The notes: a model not told the origin generated them from the sequence alone. A stretch of 64,000 nt of DNA from Flavobacterium sp. 83 (GCF_000744835.1 NZ_JQMS01000001.1:2790001-2854000), one strand, 5' to 3'; positions 9,671-18,411 are shown, numbered from the stretch's first letter. Numbers and translations are program-made.

Positions 9671-11356
9671 CTACTTGCTGTATTTTCTTTTTCGAAGGAA
9701 AGTAAATAGAACACCAAAAAGCAGCAAAATTAGAATTGGAAGCCCGATAGTTATGAATTGTGTAACGGTATAGTTTTCATAAACTTTTTCTTTATCCAAT
9801 AATGGTAAATCAAGATCTTTGCTTCGAATGTTAATAAGTCCGGTATCATCCAATAGATAATTAACAGAATTTATTAGAAAATCTTTATTGTCATACAAAT
9901 TTCCAGATCTTTGATCGTAACCTAATTCTACAGGTTGAAAATTTTTATCCAATTGATTTTTAATCAAATCTCCATCAGAAATGACAATCATTTTACTGTC
10001 CTTGCCTTTGGTTTCAAATGTTTTTTGGTCAAAAGGCAAAACTCTATTTTCAAACATCGAATGAAACGAACCTTCCAATAAAACCGAAAGAGGTATATTT
10101 CCTTTATTCAGGTAATCTGTTGGCGAGGTTTCCTCAGTAACGCTATTCAAATTTATTTCTGCCGGTGTGCCTATTTTTCTCGAATATTGAGATGATTGCA
10201 ATAAAATTGTTTTCTTGATTCCGTTTTTCAATGTATCGATTGGATTGGCAAAATCAAACCGTATTCCTCCTAAATTTTTTACTATAGGATGCTTGCTGTT
10301 AGGATAAACCTGAGGTGCAAATTTCCAGTTAAATTCCTGAAATTGAGTGGCACTTCCTTGTTCTCCGGTAGCAAGTTTTATGGGACTTCCACGTTCATCT
10401 TTTATCAAATCAGGATTGATTCGAATACCGTATTTGAAGAACATATCGTTCAAATTCAAATCTCGTGGGTACGCTAAAGTTGCTCCGGCTGAATTGTACA
10501 AACTGTCCATCTCAACAGCAACTTGATCGACAAGCCACAATGTTTTTCCGCCATTTATGATATATTGGTCTAAAACTTGTTTCTCCTCATCCGAAAAAGT
10601 TTCTGTTGGTTTAGCAATAATTGCTAAGTCGTATTTTTCTAATGCTTCTAAACTCCCTGTTGGATTTTTTGCAACCGAATCTAATGTAAATGGACCAATA
10701 TGATAGCTTTCTCTAACTTGCATCAGAAACTTAGCCATTAATACATCCTGAAGCTCTCCGTTCCCTTTTAGTACCGCAATTGTCTTTTGTTTTTCTTTGG
10801 TAATTTTATTCAAGGCATCAGCAATCGAATATTCCAGATGTTGTACGGAACCAATCACTTTTTGGGTAGTGGAAGCGCCCATAATGTTTTTCAATAAAGG
10901 GATATTAACTTCTTTATTGTTATAAACTGCTATTGCCCATGGAAAAACCATTGCTTGGGATTGTTTTCCTTTGTCGTCAACTGTTATGTTTATTGGAGTC
11001 AATCCTTTGCGAAACAACTCTTTTATGTTGTCCATACTTTCGTCTTTGTTTTCCAGTGGATCCACAAATTCGAAAATGATATTTTTGTTGTAAGCTTGAA
11101 ATTCTTCCAGCAATTGTCTGGTTTCTTGCTGTAATCGTTTGAATTCAGCAGGTAAATCACCTTGCATGTAGACTTTTATAGACAAAGGATTTTTTACTTG
11201 TTTGATAATATTCAAAGAAGTAGGGGAAAGGGTATATCTTTTATCTTTGGTCAAATCAAAACGATGGAAAAACGAACTGCCTATTACATTCAGAAGGAAT
11301 AAAACAGCAAGAGTTATTGCAACGGATTTTAGATTGTTTTTTTTAGCTGTATTCAT
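9671..11356 (-). CDS. gldG: Gliding motility ABC transporter substrate-binding-like protein GldG
   Basis: GldG works with the permease GldF and the ATPase GldA (not in this window) in an ABC transporter required for gliding in Flavobacterium johnsoniae. The 561-residue protein has an N-terminal membrane helix (about 12-30), a large domain outside the membrane and a C-terminal helix (about 533-553) ahead of a basic tail (RKRKYSK). Its ATG overlaps the gldF stop by one base (TAATG at 11358-11354), showing a coupled operon. Complete and of normal length. Bacteria with these genes but no visible gliding are known, so motility itself is not proven. Confidence 0.93.
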   Translation of the reverse strand: MNTAKKNNLKSVAITLAVLFLLNVIGSSFFHRFDLTKDKRYTLSPTSLNIIKQVKNPLSIKVYMQGDLPAEFKRLQQETRQLLEEFQAYNKNIIFEFVDPLENKDESMDNIKELFRKGLTPINITVDDKGKQSQAMVFPWAIAVYNNKEVNIPLLKNIMGASTTQKVIGSVQHLEYSIADALNKITKEKQKTIAVLKGNGELQDVLMAKFLMQVRESYHIGPFTLDSVAKNPTGSLEALEKYDLAIIAKPTETFSDEEKQVLDQYIINGGKTLWLVDQVAVEMDSLYNSAGATLAYPRDLNLNDMFFKYGIRINPDLIKDERGSPIKLATGEQGSATQFQEFNWKFAPQVYPNSKHPIVKNLGGIRFDFANPIDTLKNGIKKTILLQSSQYSRKIGTPAEINLNSVTEETSPTDYLNKGNIPLSVLLEGSFHSMFENRVLPFDQKTFETKGKDSKMIVISDGDLIKNQLDKNFQPVELGYDQRSGNLYDNKDFLINSVNYLLDDTGLINIRSKDLDLPLLDKEKVYENYTVTQFITIGLPILILLLFGVLFTFLRKRKYSK

Positions 11357-12081
11357 TACGATTTAAAAGATTTTAGATTATAAACAGTAAACGAAAGAAA
11401 TGCAACCGTAATGCTTACAAAATAGATAATATCTCTAGTGTCTATTACGCCTCGGCTCATACTTTTATAATGGTCTTGCATTCCTAAAACTGAAATAAAA
11501 TTTAAAAATGCAGGAGTAACGCTAGCTAAACCTTCAAACCCAAAGTAGAGAAAGAAACATAAAAATACGGCTACAATAAAGGCTACAATTTGATTATCGG
11601 AAAGAGTTGAAGTAAAGATTCCAATGGAAGAATAGCCAGCAATCAGGAATAATAATCCAAAATAAGAACCAATAGTGCTTCCCATATCAATATTTCCTTC
11701 GGGCATTCCTAAACTAGAAATTACTTTTACATAAATAAAAGTTGGGATAATTGCCATTACAATTAAAAGCAAGGCTCCAAGAAATTTCCCGTTTACTATT
11801 TGCCAAATACTCAATGGTTTCGTTAGCAATAATTCTAATGTTCCTTGTTTTTTTTCATCCGAGAAACTACGCATCGTAACAGCTGGAATAAGGAAAATAA
11901 AAATCCAAGGTGCTAATGTAAAAAAAGGAGTCAAATCAGCAAAACCGGTATTCAAGATATTGTAATCTCCTTCGAAAACCCATAGGAACAATCCGTTAAT
12001 TATTAGAAAAATGGCAATAACCAAGTAGCCAATTGGCGAACCAAAAAAGGATTTTATTTCTCGTAATACTATTGATTTCAT
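11356..12081 (-). CDS. gldF: Gliding motility ABC transporter permease GldF
   Basis: ABC-2 type permease of 241 residues with about six membrane helices, beginning with MKSIVLREIKSFFGSPIGYL and containing the loop TMRSFSDEKKQGTLELLLTK typical of ABC-2 permeases such as NosY. It is followed directly by gldG with a one-base overlap. The ATPase partner GldA is usually encoded elsewhere in Flavobacterium, and none is visible here. A 17-bp inverted repeat lies just upstream, so transcription of gldFG probably starts after it. Confidence 0.93.
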   Translation of the reverse strand: MKSIVLREIKSFFGSPIGYLVIAIFLIINGLFLWVFEGDYNILNTGFADLTPFFTLAPWIFIFLIPAVTMRSFSDEKKQGTLELLLTKPLSIWQIVNGKFLGALLLIVMAIIPTFIYVKVISSLGMPEGNIDMGSTIGSYFGLLFLIAGYSSIGIFTSTLSDNQIVAFIVAVFLCFFLYFGFEGLASVTPAFLNFISVLGMQDHYKSMSRGVIDTRDIIYFVSITVAFLSFTVYNLKSFKS

Positions 12082-12104
12082 TTTTTTTGTTTAAGGTTTG
12101 AAAT

Positions 12105-12149
12105 GTTTAAGGTTTAAAGTTTCCAATCCAACAACTTTAAACCTTAAAC
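12105..12149 (-). terminator. Long inverted repeat between the monooxygenase-like gene and gldF
   Basis: A perfect 17-bp inverted repeat: gtttaaggtttaaagtt at 12105-12121 and its complement at 12133-12149, with an 11-nt loop. It lies six bases past the stop of the upstream minus-strand gene and just before gldF. It reads as a terminator for the former, although AT-rich and without a long U-tail. Confidence 0.55.
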
Positions 12150-12155
12150 TATTTT

Positions 12156-12452
12156 TTATTCTAAAGTAACTATTTTATCTACACTCCAAGCTTCTGGTTT
12201 GTCGTTGAATAATTTTTTGGTGAATGTCCAAACCTCATAAAAAAGTTCTGAATTTCTATAATTTTCTAAATCGGCTTCATTTTCCCAATAACTGTAGGTA
12301 AAGAAAATGCTTTTATTGTTTTTATCCTGATACAGTTCTAAGAAACGATTTCCTGGAGCATTTCGTATTTTATCTTTCATTAACTCGAAGTTTTCTAAAA
12401 AAGCAGGAATATGTTCCTCATGAAAACTCAATTTTACTATTCGTACAAACAT
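12156..12452 (-). CDS. Antibiotic biosynthesis monooxygenase (ABM) family protein
   Basis: A 98-residue single-domain protein with the ferredoxin-like ABM fold. It starts MFVRIVKLSFHEEHIPAFL, has the central pattern APGNRFLELYQDKNN, then FFTYSYWENEADLENYRNSE and a late VWTFTKKLF. Members act as cofactor-free quinol monooxygenases, haem-degrading enzymes or unknowns. No residue here settles which, so the name is for the fold only. It follows the SAM hydrolase-type gene on the same strand with a 17-bp gap, so the two are probably cotranscribed. Confidence 0.8.
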   Translation of the reverse strand: MFVRIVKLSFHEEHIPAFLENFELMKDKIRNAPGNRFLELYQDKNNKSIFFTYSYWENEADLENYRNSELFYEVWTFTKKLFNDKPEAWSVDKIVTLE

Positions 12453-12469
12453 TTTTTATTGTTTAAACT

Positions 12470-13297
12470 TTACACAAATTTTATTATTATAATATCCCTA
12501 TAATTCAAACCCAGTAAACTATTGGCAGAACCTACTTTAGAAGGATTACTTCTAAAAATAGCAATCTCTAGAAAACCGGCTTCATTGAAAATGGCTAATT
12601 TTTCCCCTTCATAATATTTAATCGGATATTTATCAGAATTCGCAATTGCCGAATAATTTGGTAAAATGGTTTTGATATTTTTGGTTTTCAATACAATCTC
12701 ATAAGGTCGTCCTTTGGCCACTTCAATAAAATATTTTTTAGTAATATTAGTCACTACATTCCCAAAATGGTCAATATAAATTACGTGACCTTTTAATGAA
12801 TTGCCATCAAGGGCTATTGTAGCCTGTAAGTCAGTGACTTGCTTGATGCTGTTTATTTCTTTACCAATAACGTTCATTAAACCGCCTTTGGCAATATGAC
12901 AGGCTACTTTTACAAAAACATCAAGATCAGTAGCTTCATTATGCAAACGGTCATGAATATTGATAGCAACCATTTTTTGTGGAACAATTTTTTGCGAAAG
13001 CATACTCAAAATACCATTATCGGCAGCAATAAAATAATGATCATTCCATTGCATGACGATATGTTTATTTTCTTTATTTGATTCCATATCGACTCCAATG
13101 AGGTGAACCGTACCTTTTGGAAAACTCGCATAGGATGCGCCAATAATGTAACTTGCTTCTACAGTGTTGAATGGGTCTATGTCATGTGAAATATCAATAA
13201 TGGATGCCTCGGAATACTCAGATAAAATCTTCCCTTTCAACGCACCTACAAAGTGATCTTTCAAGCCGTAATCGGTAGTAAGGGTAATTATTGACAT
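12470..13297 (-). CDS. SAM hydroxide adenosyltransferase family protein (DUF62)
   Basis: A 275-residue member of the family that cleaves S-adenosylmethionine with water (hydroxide) to adenosine and methionine, related to chlorinase and fluorinase. Visible family features are the N-terminal ITLTTDYGLKDHFVGALKG, IIDISHDIDPFN, the ADNGILSML stretch near the middle and YIDHFGNVVTNI at about residue 185-196. The C-terminal barrel follows. Length matches hydrolase-type members, and halogenase-specific features are not evident. It diverges from phoH, whose promoter lies in the gap. Confidence 0.88.
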   Translation of the reverse strand: MSIITLTTDYGLKDHFVGALKGKILSEYSEASIIDISHDIDPFNTVEASYIIGASYASFPKGTVHLIGVDMESNKENKHIVMQWNDHYFIAADNGILSMLSQKIVPQKMVAINIHDRLHNEATDLDVFVKVACHIAKGGLMNVIGKEINSIKQVTDLQATIALDGNSLKGHVIYIDHFGNVVTNITKKYFIEVAKGRPYEIVLKTKNIKTILPNYSAIANSDKYPIKYYEGEKLAIFNEAGFLEIAIFRSNPSKVGSANSLLGLNYRDIIIIKFV

Positions 13298-13314
13298 AAA
13301 TTTGTTTATAACTA

Positions 13315-13348
13315 TTGGTGTTATGTAAACCTTATTTTATTAAATTTG
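13315..13348 (+). promoter_or_regulatory. Bacteroidota-type promoter of phoH
   Basis: TTG at 13315-13317 and TAAATTTG at 13341-13348, separated by 23 bases, match the -33 / -7 promoter of this phylum. Transcription would start near 13355, so the coding region cannot begin at the in-frame TTG at 13315. Confidence 0.65.
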
Positions 13349-13479
13349 AGAAGTGCAAAGCTAATAATAGTAAACTCAAAAAACGAAAAACAAAAAACAA
13401 ATTCTATTTAAAAACTAGAAATATACCCGACAGCCAATTGATTTATAAAAAAATTAATTCTAATTTAAAACTACCTCAT

Positions 13480-14430
13480 TTGAACGAAAGAATAATCGAG
13501 CTCATAGACATCGCTCCAAAAGACTTTTGGGGCGCTCAAGACACTCATCTTGAAACAATTAAAAAATACTACCCAAAATTGAAGATTGTTGCTCGGGGAA
13601 CAACCTTAAAAGCTTTTGGAGAAAAAGAGGTTTTAGACGAGTTTGAAAAACGATTTCAAAGACTAATGTTACACTTTTCGAGATACAATAATATTGATAA
13701 TAATGTAATCGAGCGTGTTATTCTTGGTGATGTTCAGGAAGACAGAAAATTTCAAGGTCAAGATAAAATATTAGTGCATGGTGTAGGAGGAAAAATCATT
13801 AAAGCAATGACCGCCAATCAACAATTGTTGGTGGATACCATGGAGAAAAATGATATGGTTTTTGCCGTAGGACCTGCAGGAACTGGAAAAACATACACTG
13901 GTGTAGCTATGGCGGTTAAGGCACTGAAAGAAAAACAAGTCAAGCGTATTATACTCACGCGTCCAGCAGTAGAAGCAGGAGAAAATCTTGGTTTTCTTCC
14001 CGGTGATATGAAGGAAAAATTAGATCCGTATATGCAACCTTTATACGATGCTTTACGAGATATGTTACCTAACGAAAAACTGGAGGATTATATTCTAAAG
14101 GGAATTATTCAGATTGCACCTTTGGCTTTCATGCGCGGTAGGACATTGGATAATGCTTTTGTAATCTTGGATGAAGCTCAAAACACAACACATTCCCAAA
14201 TGAAAATGTTCTTAACCCGTATGGGGAAAAGTGCTAAATTCATGATTACCGGTGATCCAGGTCAAGTCGATTTGCCTAGAAGGACTATTTCAGGTCTTAA
14301 AGAAGCCTTGTTAGTCTTAAAAGACGTCGATGGAATTGGGATTATTTATCTTGATGATAAAGATATTGTACGTCATAGATTAGTCAAAAAAGTGATTGAT
14401 GCGTATAAAATGATTGAGAATAATGATTAA
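13480..14430 (+). CDS. PhoH family ATPase, TTG start
   Basis: PhoH-like protein of 316 residues with P-loop GPAGTGKT (from G131), Walker B FVILDEAQNTT and TGDPGQVDLP, all characteristic of the family, which couples an ATPase to RNA-related functions. The open frame reaches back to 13315, but that stretch holds the promoter and translates to a lysine-rich sequence unlike the family. TTG at 13480 gives NERIIELIDIAPKDF, the usual flavobacterial N-terminus, and no ATG is available nearby. The resulting 5' leader is about 125 nt. A terminator follows immediately. Confidence 0.88.
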   Translation: MNERIIELIDIAPKDFWGAQDTHLETIKKYYPKLKIVARGTTLKAFGEKEVLDEFEKRFQRLMLHFSRYNNIDNNVIERVILGDVQEDRKFQGQDKILVHGVGGKIIKAMTANQQLLVDTMEKNDMVFAVGPAGTGKTYTGVAMAVKALKEKQVKRIILTRPAVEAGENLGFLPGDMKEKLDPYMQPLYDALRDMLPNEKLEDYILKGIIQIAPLAFMRGRTLDNAFVILDEAQNTTHSQMKMFLTRMGKSAKFMITGDPGQVDLPRRTISGLKEALLVLKDVDGIGIIYLDDKDIVRHRLVKKVIDAYKMIENND

Positions 14431-14432
14431 AC

Positions 14433-14463
14433 AAAAAAAGGCTTTTTAAAAAGCCTTTTTTTT
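14433..14463 (+). terminator. Rho-independent terminator after phoH
   Basis: Perfect palindrome aaggcttttt / aaaaagcctt centred between 14447 and 14448, flanked by an A-run and a T-run. It can act in both directions, for phoH and for the convergent Rrf2 gene. Confidence 0.85.
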
Positions 14464-14471
14464 GATTTGTA

Positions 14472-14891
14472 TTAAAACATAGCACTCCAATTTTTGAATT
14501 CGATATCAGAAAGTTTATATTGATTTAAACTTTCAATAAAAGCTAAATAAGCGGTATTGAATAACGATTTTAGTTTGCAATTGTGTGATTGAAAGATACA
14601 CGGTTTTGAATCGCAATTAATGATTGGTGTATCGTCTTGTTCTAATAGATGAATTAAATCACCTAATCGAATTTCTCTTGCTTTCTCAGAGATTAGTATT
14701 CCGCCATTCTTTCCTCTCTTGGTAATAATTAATTGATTTGCTGATAAGAATTGAACCACTTTAATGAGATGGTTTCGCGAAATTTTAAAAGTATCAGCTA
14801 AATCATCCAAAGAACTTTGTGGAGTGTCTTTTTTTTGATTCAGATACATCAAAACGCGCATACTAAAATCGGTAAAGTGATTCAATTTCAT
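14472..14891 (-). CDS. Rrf2 family regulator, NsrR-like
   Basis: A 139-residue winged-helix regulator beginning MKLNHFTDFSMRVLMYLNQ, as in NsrR. The recognition helix region reads ISRNHLIKVVQFLSANQ, and the wing follows with KRGKNGGILI. Three cysteines in the C-terminal part (CDSKPC then HNC) match the pattern that binds an iron-sulfur cluster in NsrR, the nitric-oxide sensor. It lies 11 bp downstream of the flavohaemoglobin reductase part on the same strand, so it probably controls that gene in response to nitric oxide. Naming it nsrR would be reasonable but is inferred from context. Confidence 0.87.
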   Translation of the reverse strand: MKLNHFTDFSMRVLMYLNQKKDTPQSSLDDLADTFKISRNHLIKVVQFLSANQLIITKRGKNGGILISEKAREIRLGDLIHLLEQDDTPIINCDSKPCIFQSHNCKLKSLFNTAYLAFIESLNQYKLSDIEFKNWSAMF

Positions 14892-14902
14892 ATTAAAATG
14901 TG

Positions 14903-15712
14903 CTAATTAAGGCTTAATAATTGAGGGCCAAATTCTTCGTAAAGTATATTTTCTCTATTTACGCCAAGTGCAACCAAAGATTGATATTGCACTTTTATAA
15001 AAATTGCCGGTCCGCAAATATAATATTTTGCATCCTCAATAAGGATTTCTTCTTTAATTTGATGTAAATCGATTCGTCCTTCGATAGCATTTGTTTCTGA
15101 TTCGGGTAAAGTTTCATAAAAAACGAAAGAGGTTAACCATTCATTTTCGTTATTTAATTCCTCGATAGTATCTTTAAACGCATGAACATTTTCATTGCGA
15201 CAACTATGAATCCAAACCGTTTGATTTTTTTGAAGGGAATTTTTATTAGTTTCTACCATACTCATCATTGGAGTAAGTCCAACACCGCCACTAACTAATA
15301 CTAAAGGATTTGTTGCTTTTGGATCTGCAAAAAATACACCCGCTGGTGCGCTAACTTCGATTATATCACCTTCCTTTTTGTTATGCAATGCATTGGAAAC
15401 GATACCGTCAGGCGTTGTATTTTGACTAATTTCTTTTTTTACAGAAATTCTGTAATAGTCATTATTAGAATGGGAAGACAGGCTATATTGTCTAGGTTGT
15501 TTATGACCTAATTCAGAAATAAAGATGCTTACCGATATGTATTGTCCTGGATAGAAATTGGCAATTTCTTTGTTATCTTCCGGTTTTAGGTAAAATGAAT
15601 TAATTTCGTCGCTTTCTTTTACAATTTTAGAGATTACGAAGGTTCTCCAACCTTTCCAGCCTCCTTTTTTATTGTTTGTTTTTTGATACATCTCAGCTTC
15701 AATACCAATCAT
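14903..15712 (-). CDS. Flavohaemoglobin reductase part (FAD/NAD-binding)
   Basis: This 269-residue frame starts at an ATG 30 bases past the internal TGA and carries the ferredoxin-reductase half of a flavohaemoglobin. It has the FAD-binding motif RQYSLSS, the NAD-binding motif GGVGLTPMMSM and the C-terminal YEEFGPQ typical of the family. If translation restarts at this ATG, the cell could make a free reductase lacking haem. The natural start of the intact gene is at 16105. Confidence 0.7.
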   Translation of the reverse strand: MIGIEAEMYQKTNNKKGGWKGWRTFVISKIVKESDEINSFYLKPEDNKEIANFYPGQYISVSIFISELGHKQPRQYSLSSHSNNDYYRISVKKEISQNTTPDGIVSNALHNKKEGDIIEVSAPAGVFFADPKATNPLVLVSGGVGLTPMMSMVETNKNSLQKNQTVWIHSCRNENVHAFKDTIEELNNENEWLTSFVFYETLPESETNAIEGRIDLHQIKEEILIEDAKYYICGPAIFIKVQYQSLVALGVNRENILYEEFGPQLLSLN

Positions 15713-15742
15713 TATTTGAGCTAATTCATTGTAAGCACATGT

Positions 15743-16105
15743 TCAGGCATCAATTAATTCAGTAGTTGCTAAATCTCCTAATACTTCTTTTATCGATCCA
15801 ATTAAATGATTTCCAACAATATCATATTGCTCAGGTTGAATATTTAAGCTTACATGTTTATTTCCAATTGATTTTAACGTATTGATTAAAACAGTAGGAT
15901 TTTCTATGTTTTCAGCGTAAGCAAGAACAGCTCCACTCAAAGCATTTTGTTGTTTTCCACTAGCTTGATTTGCCATATTAAAAATGTTTTTCAACTCGGG
16001 ATTATTTGATAGCATTCTTTGGTAAAAATACGTTATCAAATCATTTCCATTTTTTTTCAAAATTGGCACAGTGGCTTTTATTAATTCTTTTTGACTTGCA
16101 TTCAT
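15743..16105 (-). CDS. Flavohaemoglobin globin part, truncated by TGA
   Basis: A 120-residue globin domain with the haem-pocket tyrosine of the B helix (Y28 in FYQRM), the proximal histidine (H84 in NKHVSL) and normal helices up to the last one, where it ends at TGA after LIDA. About 15 residues of the last helix are lost. It might still fold as a single-domain globin, but without the reductase it could not turn over nitric oxide efficiently. Confidence 0.7.
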   Translation of the reverse strand: MNASQKELIKATVPILKKNGNDLITYFYQRMLSNNPELKNIFNMANQASGKQQNALSGAVLAYAENIENPTVLINTLKSIGNKHVSLNIQPEQYDIVGNHLIGSIKEVLGDLATTELIDA

Positions 16106-16193
16106 AATTTATTATAATTTAATTTTTTACAAATATAGCAATCATTTTTTAAACATCGATTAAGAAAGATTAACCTAAACTTTTTATAAATTT

Positions 16194-16224
16194 TTGTGTT
16201 TCTATTTAAAATTGAATAAATTTG
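16194..16224 (+). promoter_or_regulatory. Bacteroidota-type promoter of the HAD phosphatase gene
   Basis: TTG at 16194-16196 and TAAATTTG at 16217-16224, with a 20-base spacer, fit the phylum consensus well. The predicted transcript starts near 16231, which sets the first usable start codon at 16254. Confidence 0.75.
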
Positions 16225-16253
16225 GATTTATTAAAAATGACAGTGAAAAACGA

Positions 16254-17087
16254 ATGATGCTACACGAAAAAATAAAAGTTGTAATAAGCGATTTAGACGG
16301 AACCTTATTAAATTCAGATCACAAAATTTCAGAATATACCAAAACTGTTTTTCAAGAACTACACAATCAAAACTATTTAATAATTGTAGCAACAGGTCGT
16401 CACCATTTAGACGCGATGCCTATTGTGGAATGTTTAGGGATTCCACTTTATTTAGTTACCTCTAACGGGGCAAGGATTCATTCCCCGGCAAAAGAACTTC
16501 TTTTCTCAGTTAATATGGAAAGCGAAGCTGTAAAATCAATCTTATCCTTAGATATTGATCCTGAGATTACAACCGTTTTGTTTAGAGAAAATGTTTGGCA
16601 AACCAATAAACACAATGAAAAATTAAATAGTTTTCAAACGGAATTAAATTATCATCCAGAACTAGTAGATTTTAATGCAGTTGAAGATTTAAATGCCATA
16701 AAAGTTTTTTTTACCCATGATTCTCATTCGAAATTATTGGAACTAAGAGAACAAATTCTAGAAAATCATTCCTCCCTTTTTAGTCATGCCTTTAGTCTTC
16801 CGCTTTGTTTGGAATTCATGGATAAATCAGTAGACAAAAGTGTTGCCATAGCAAAAATTCTAGAAAAAGAAAACCTGCTTTTCCATGAAGCAATAGCTTT
16901 TGGTGATGGATTCAATGATGAAAATATGCTTAAATCAACTGGTAAAGGATTAATCATGGGAAATGCGCCTGAGAGTTTGAAAGATAAACTTTCTCATTTA
17001 GAAGTAATATTAACGAATGATAATGAGGGAGTTGCAAAATACCTATCCAAAGAATTATTAAAAAAATATACTTCACGAGTAGAGTAG
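16254..17087 (+). CDS. Cof-type HAD superfamily phosphatase
   Basis: A 277-residue cytoplasmic hydrolase of the Cof subfamily, which dephosphorylates sugar phosphates, nucleotides or cofactors. Motif I is ISDLDGTLLNSD, motif II includes ATGRH, and motifs III/IV are DKSVAIAKI and AFGDGFNDENML. A cap domain lies between. The frame is open from 16194, but that TTG is the promoter -33 element, so I start at ATG 16254 (MMLHEKIKVV), with the ATG at 16257 as an alternative. Substrate unknown. It is a single gene followed by purC with its own promoter. Confidence 0.87.
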   Translation: MMLHEKIKVVISDLDGTLLNSDHKISEYTKTVFQELHNQNYLIIVATGRHHLDAMPIVECLGIPLYLVTSNGARIHSPAKELLFSVNMESEAVKSILSLDIDPEITTVLFRENVWQTNKHNEKLNSFQTELNYHPELVDFNAVEDLNAIKVFFTHDSHSKLLELREQILENHSSLFSHAFSLPLCLEFMDKSVDKSVAIAKILEKENLLFHEAIAFGDGFNDENMLKSTGKGLIMGNAPESLKDKLSHLEVILTNDNEGVAKYLSKELLKKYTSRVE

Positions 17088-17173
17088 GTGTGAGTAATAA
17101 ATTTGCTTTTTTTTTAAAATTTTCAGATTTATTTCTTGAGAACGATTTATTTATACTTTGCGAATAAGGATTC

Positions 17174-17206
17174 TTTGCTTTTCTTTCTAAAATAATCATA
17201 AATTTG
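17174..17206 (+). promoter_or_regulatory. Bacteroidota-type promoter of purC
   Basis: TTTG at 17174-17177 and TAAATTTG at 17199-17206, spaced by 21 bases, match the -33 / -7 consensus. The start codon lies 35 bases downstream. Confidence 0.75.
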
Positions 17207-17240
17207 CAGCGACATAAAAAACAACACAACATAAATAATA

Positions 17241-18194
17241 ATGAGCAACACCATCACAACTACAAATTTTAATTTTCCAAACCAGAAATCAGTTTACAGA
17301 GGTAAAGTAAGAGAAGTTTACAATATAAATGATGATCTTTTAGTAATGGTTGCCACAGATAGGCTTTCAGCTTTTGATGTAGTTTTGCCAAAAGGAATTC
17401 CATATAAAGGCCAAATCCTAAATCAAATAGCTACTAAATTCATGGAATTAACCCAAGATATTGTACCCAATTGGTTAATTGCAACTCCTGATCCTAATGT
17501 TGCTGTAGGACATTTATGTGACCCTTTCAAAGTTGAAATGGTAATTCGTGGTTATGTTTCAGGGCACGCTGCCCGCGAATATGCTCTTGGTAAAAGAGAA
17601 ATTTGTGGTGTTAAAATGGCTGAGGGTTTAAAAGAAAACGATAAGTTTCCTGAGCCAATTATTACACCTACAACTAAAGCTGATAACGGAGAACATGATG
17701 CTGATATTTCAAGAGAAGCTATTCTTTCTAAAGGGATTGTTTCGGAGGAAGATTATTTGATTTTAGAAAAATATACCAGAGCATTATTTCAAAGAGGAAC
17801 TGAAATTGCTGCCAGTCGCGGATTGATTTTGGTGGATACCAAATATGAATTTGGTAAAACTAAAGACGGAGTAATTGTTTTGATTGATGAAATTCACACA
17901 CCAGATTCTTCTCGCTATTTTTATGCAGATGGATATCAGGAAAGACAAGACAAAAACGAAGAACAAAAACAATTATCGAAAGAGTTTGTTCGTCGATGGT
18001 TAATTGAAAATGGTTTTCAAGGACTCGAAGGGCAACAAATTCCTAATATGACTGACGAATATATTGAAACTGTTTCTGAGAGATATATTGAATTATACGA
18101 GAATATTTTAGGAGAGAAATTCGCTAAAGCTGATATTTCAAATATTGATGAAAGAATAAACAAAAATGTCTTGGCTTATTTAGCAAATAGATAA
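17241..18194 (+). CDS. purC: Phosphoribosylaminoimidazole-succinocarboxamide synthase
   Basis: SAICAR synthetase joins aspartate to CAIR in an ATP-dependent step of purine synthesis. The 317-residue protein shows [46 protein letters not shown] and [15 protein letters not shown], all family signatures. The C-terminal extension relative to the 240-residue E. coli enzyme is normal for this larger type. It is a single gene, with its own promoter upstream and a terminator downstream. No other purine genes are adjacent. Confidence 0.95.
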   Translation: MSNTITTTNFNFPNQKSVYRGKVREVYNINDDLLVMVATDRLSAFDVVLPKGIPYKGQILNQIATKFMELTQDIVPNWLIATPDPNVAVGHLCDPFKVEMVIRGYVSGHAAREYALGKREICGVKMAEGLKENDKFPEPIITPTTKADNGEHDADISREAILSKGIVSEEDYLILEKYTRALFQRGTEIAASRGLILVDTKYEFGKTKDGVIVLIDEIHTPDSSRYFYADGYQERQDKNEEQKQLSKEFVRRWLIENGFQGLEGQQIPNMTDEYIETVSERYIELYENILGEKFAKADISNIDERINKNVLAYLANR

Positions 18195-18218
18195 AAGAGG
18201 GTTTTTGCAAAAAAAAAG

Positions 18219-18250
18219 AAAACCGCAATTCTGAATTGCGGTTTTTTTTT
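18219..18250 (+). terminator. Rho-independent terminator after purC
   Basis: A 12-bp stem aaaaccgcaatt (18219-18230) / aattgcggtttt (18234-18245) followed by T's to 18250. Strong, and nearly the same stem sequence as the terminator at 8314. Confidence 0.9.
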
Positions 18251-18411
18251 TTATTTAAAAAGAAATAATTAAATCATTAGAAGTTGTTTGCCCTGAATTT
18301 TAGAAAATAAGAGCAATCCTTAAATTGCACTTATTGTTGCAAACAAAATATCTGATTGTATGTCCCAAACTAAGTTAGTATATCCATAAGTCGTAGTCAT
18401 TGATTTTGTGT

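Larger units (their letters stand above)
14903..16105 (-). pseudogene. hmp: Flavohaemoglobin gene split by an internal TGA
   Basis: Joined, the two frames make a 400-codon flavohaemoglobin (nitric oxide dioxygenase), the normal length, with no shift of frame. The break is a single TGA at 15745-15743, between LIDA and TCAYNELAQIMIGIEAEMYQ. Flavohaemoglobins have Trp (TGG) here, so one base change explains it. Both halves are otherwise well preserved, suggesting a recent mutation, a sequencing error or rare readthrough. A -7-like box TATATTTG lies upstream on the minus strand at 16137-16130 without a matching -33 TTG, which would fit a regulated promoter. Confidence 0.8.

Noticed and set aside
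13315..13479. N-terminal extension of PhoH
   Set aside because: It contains the promoter and a lysine-rich translation unlike the family.
15743..15745. Selenocysteine or recoded TGA in the flavohaemoglobin
   Set aside because: The family has Trp, not Cys, at this place, and other genes here use TGA as stop. No selenocysteine element is evident.
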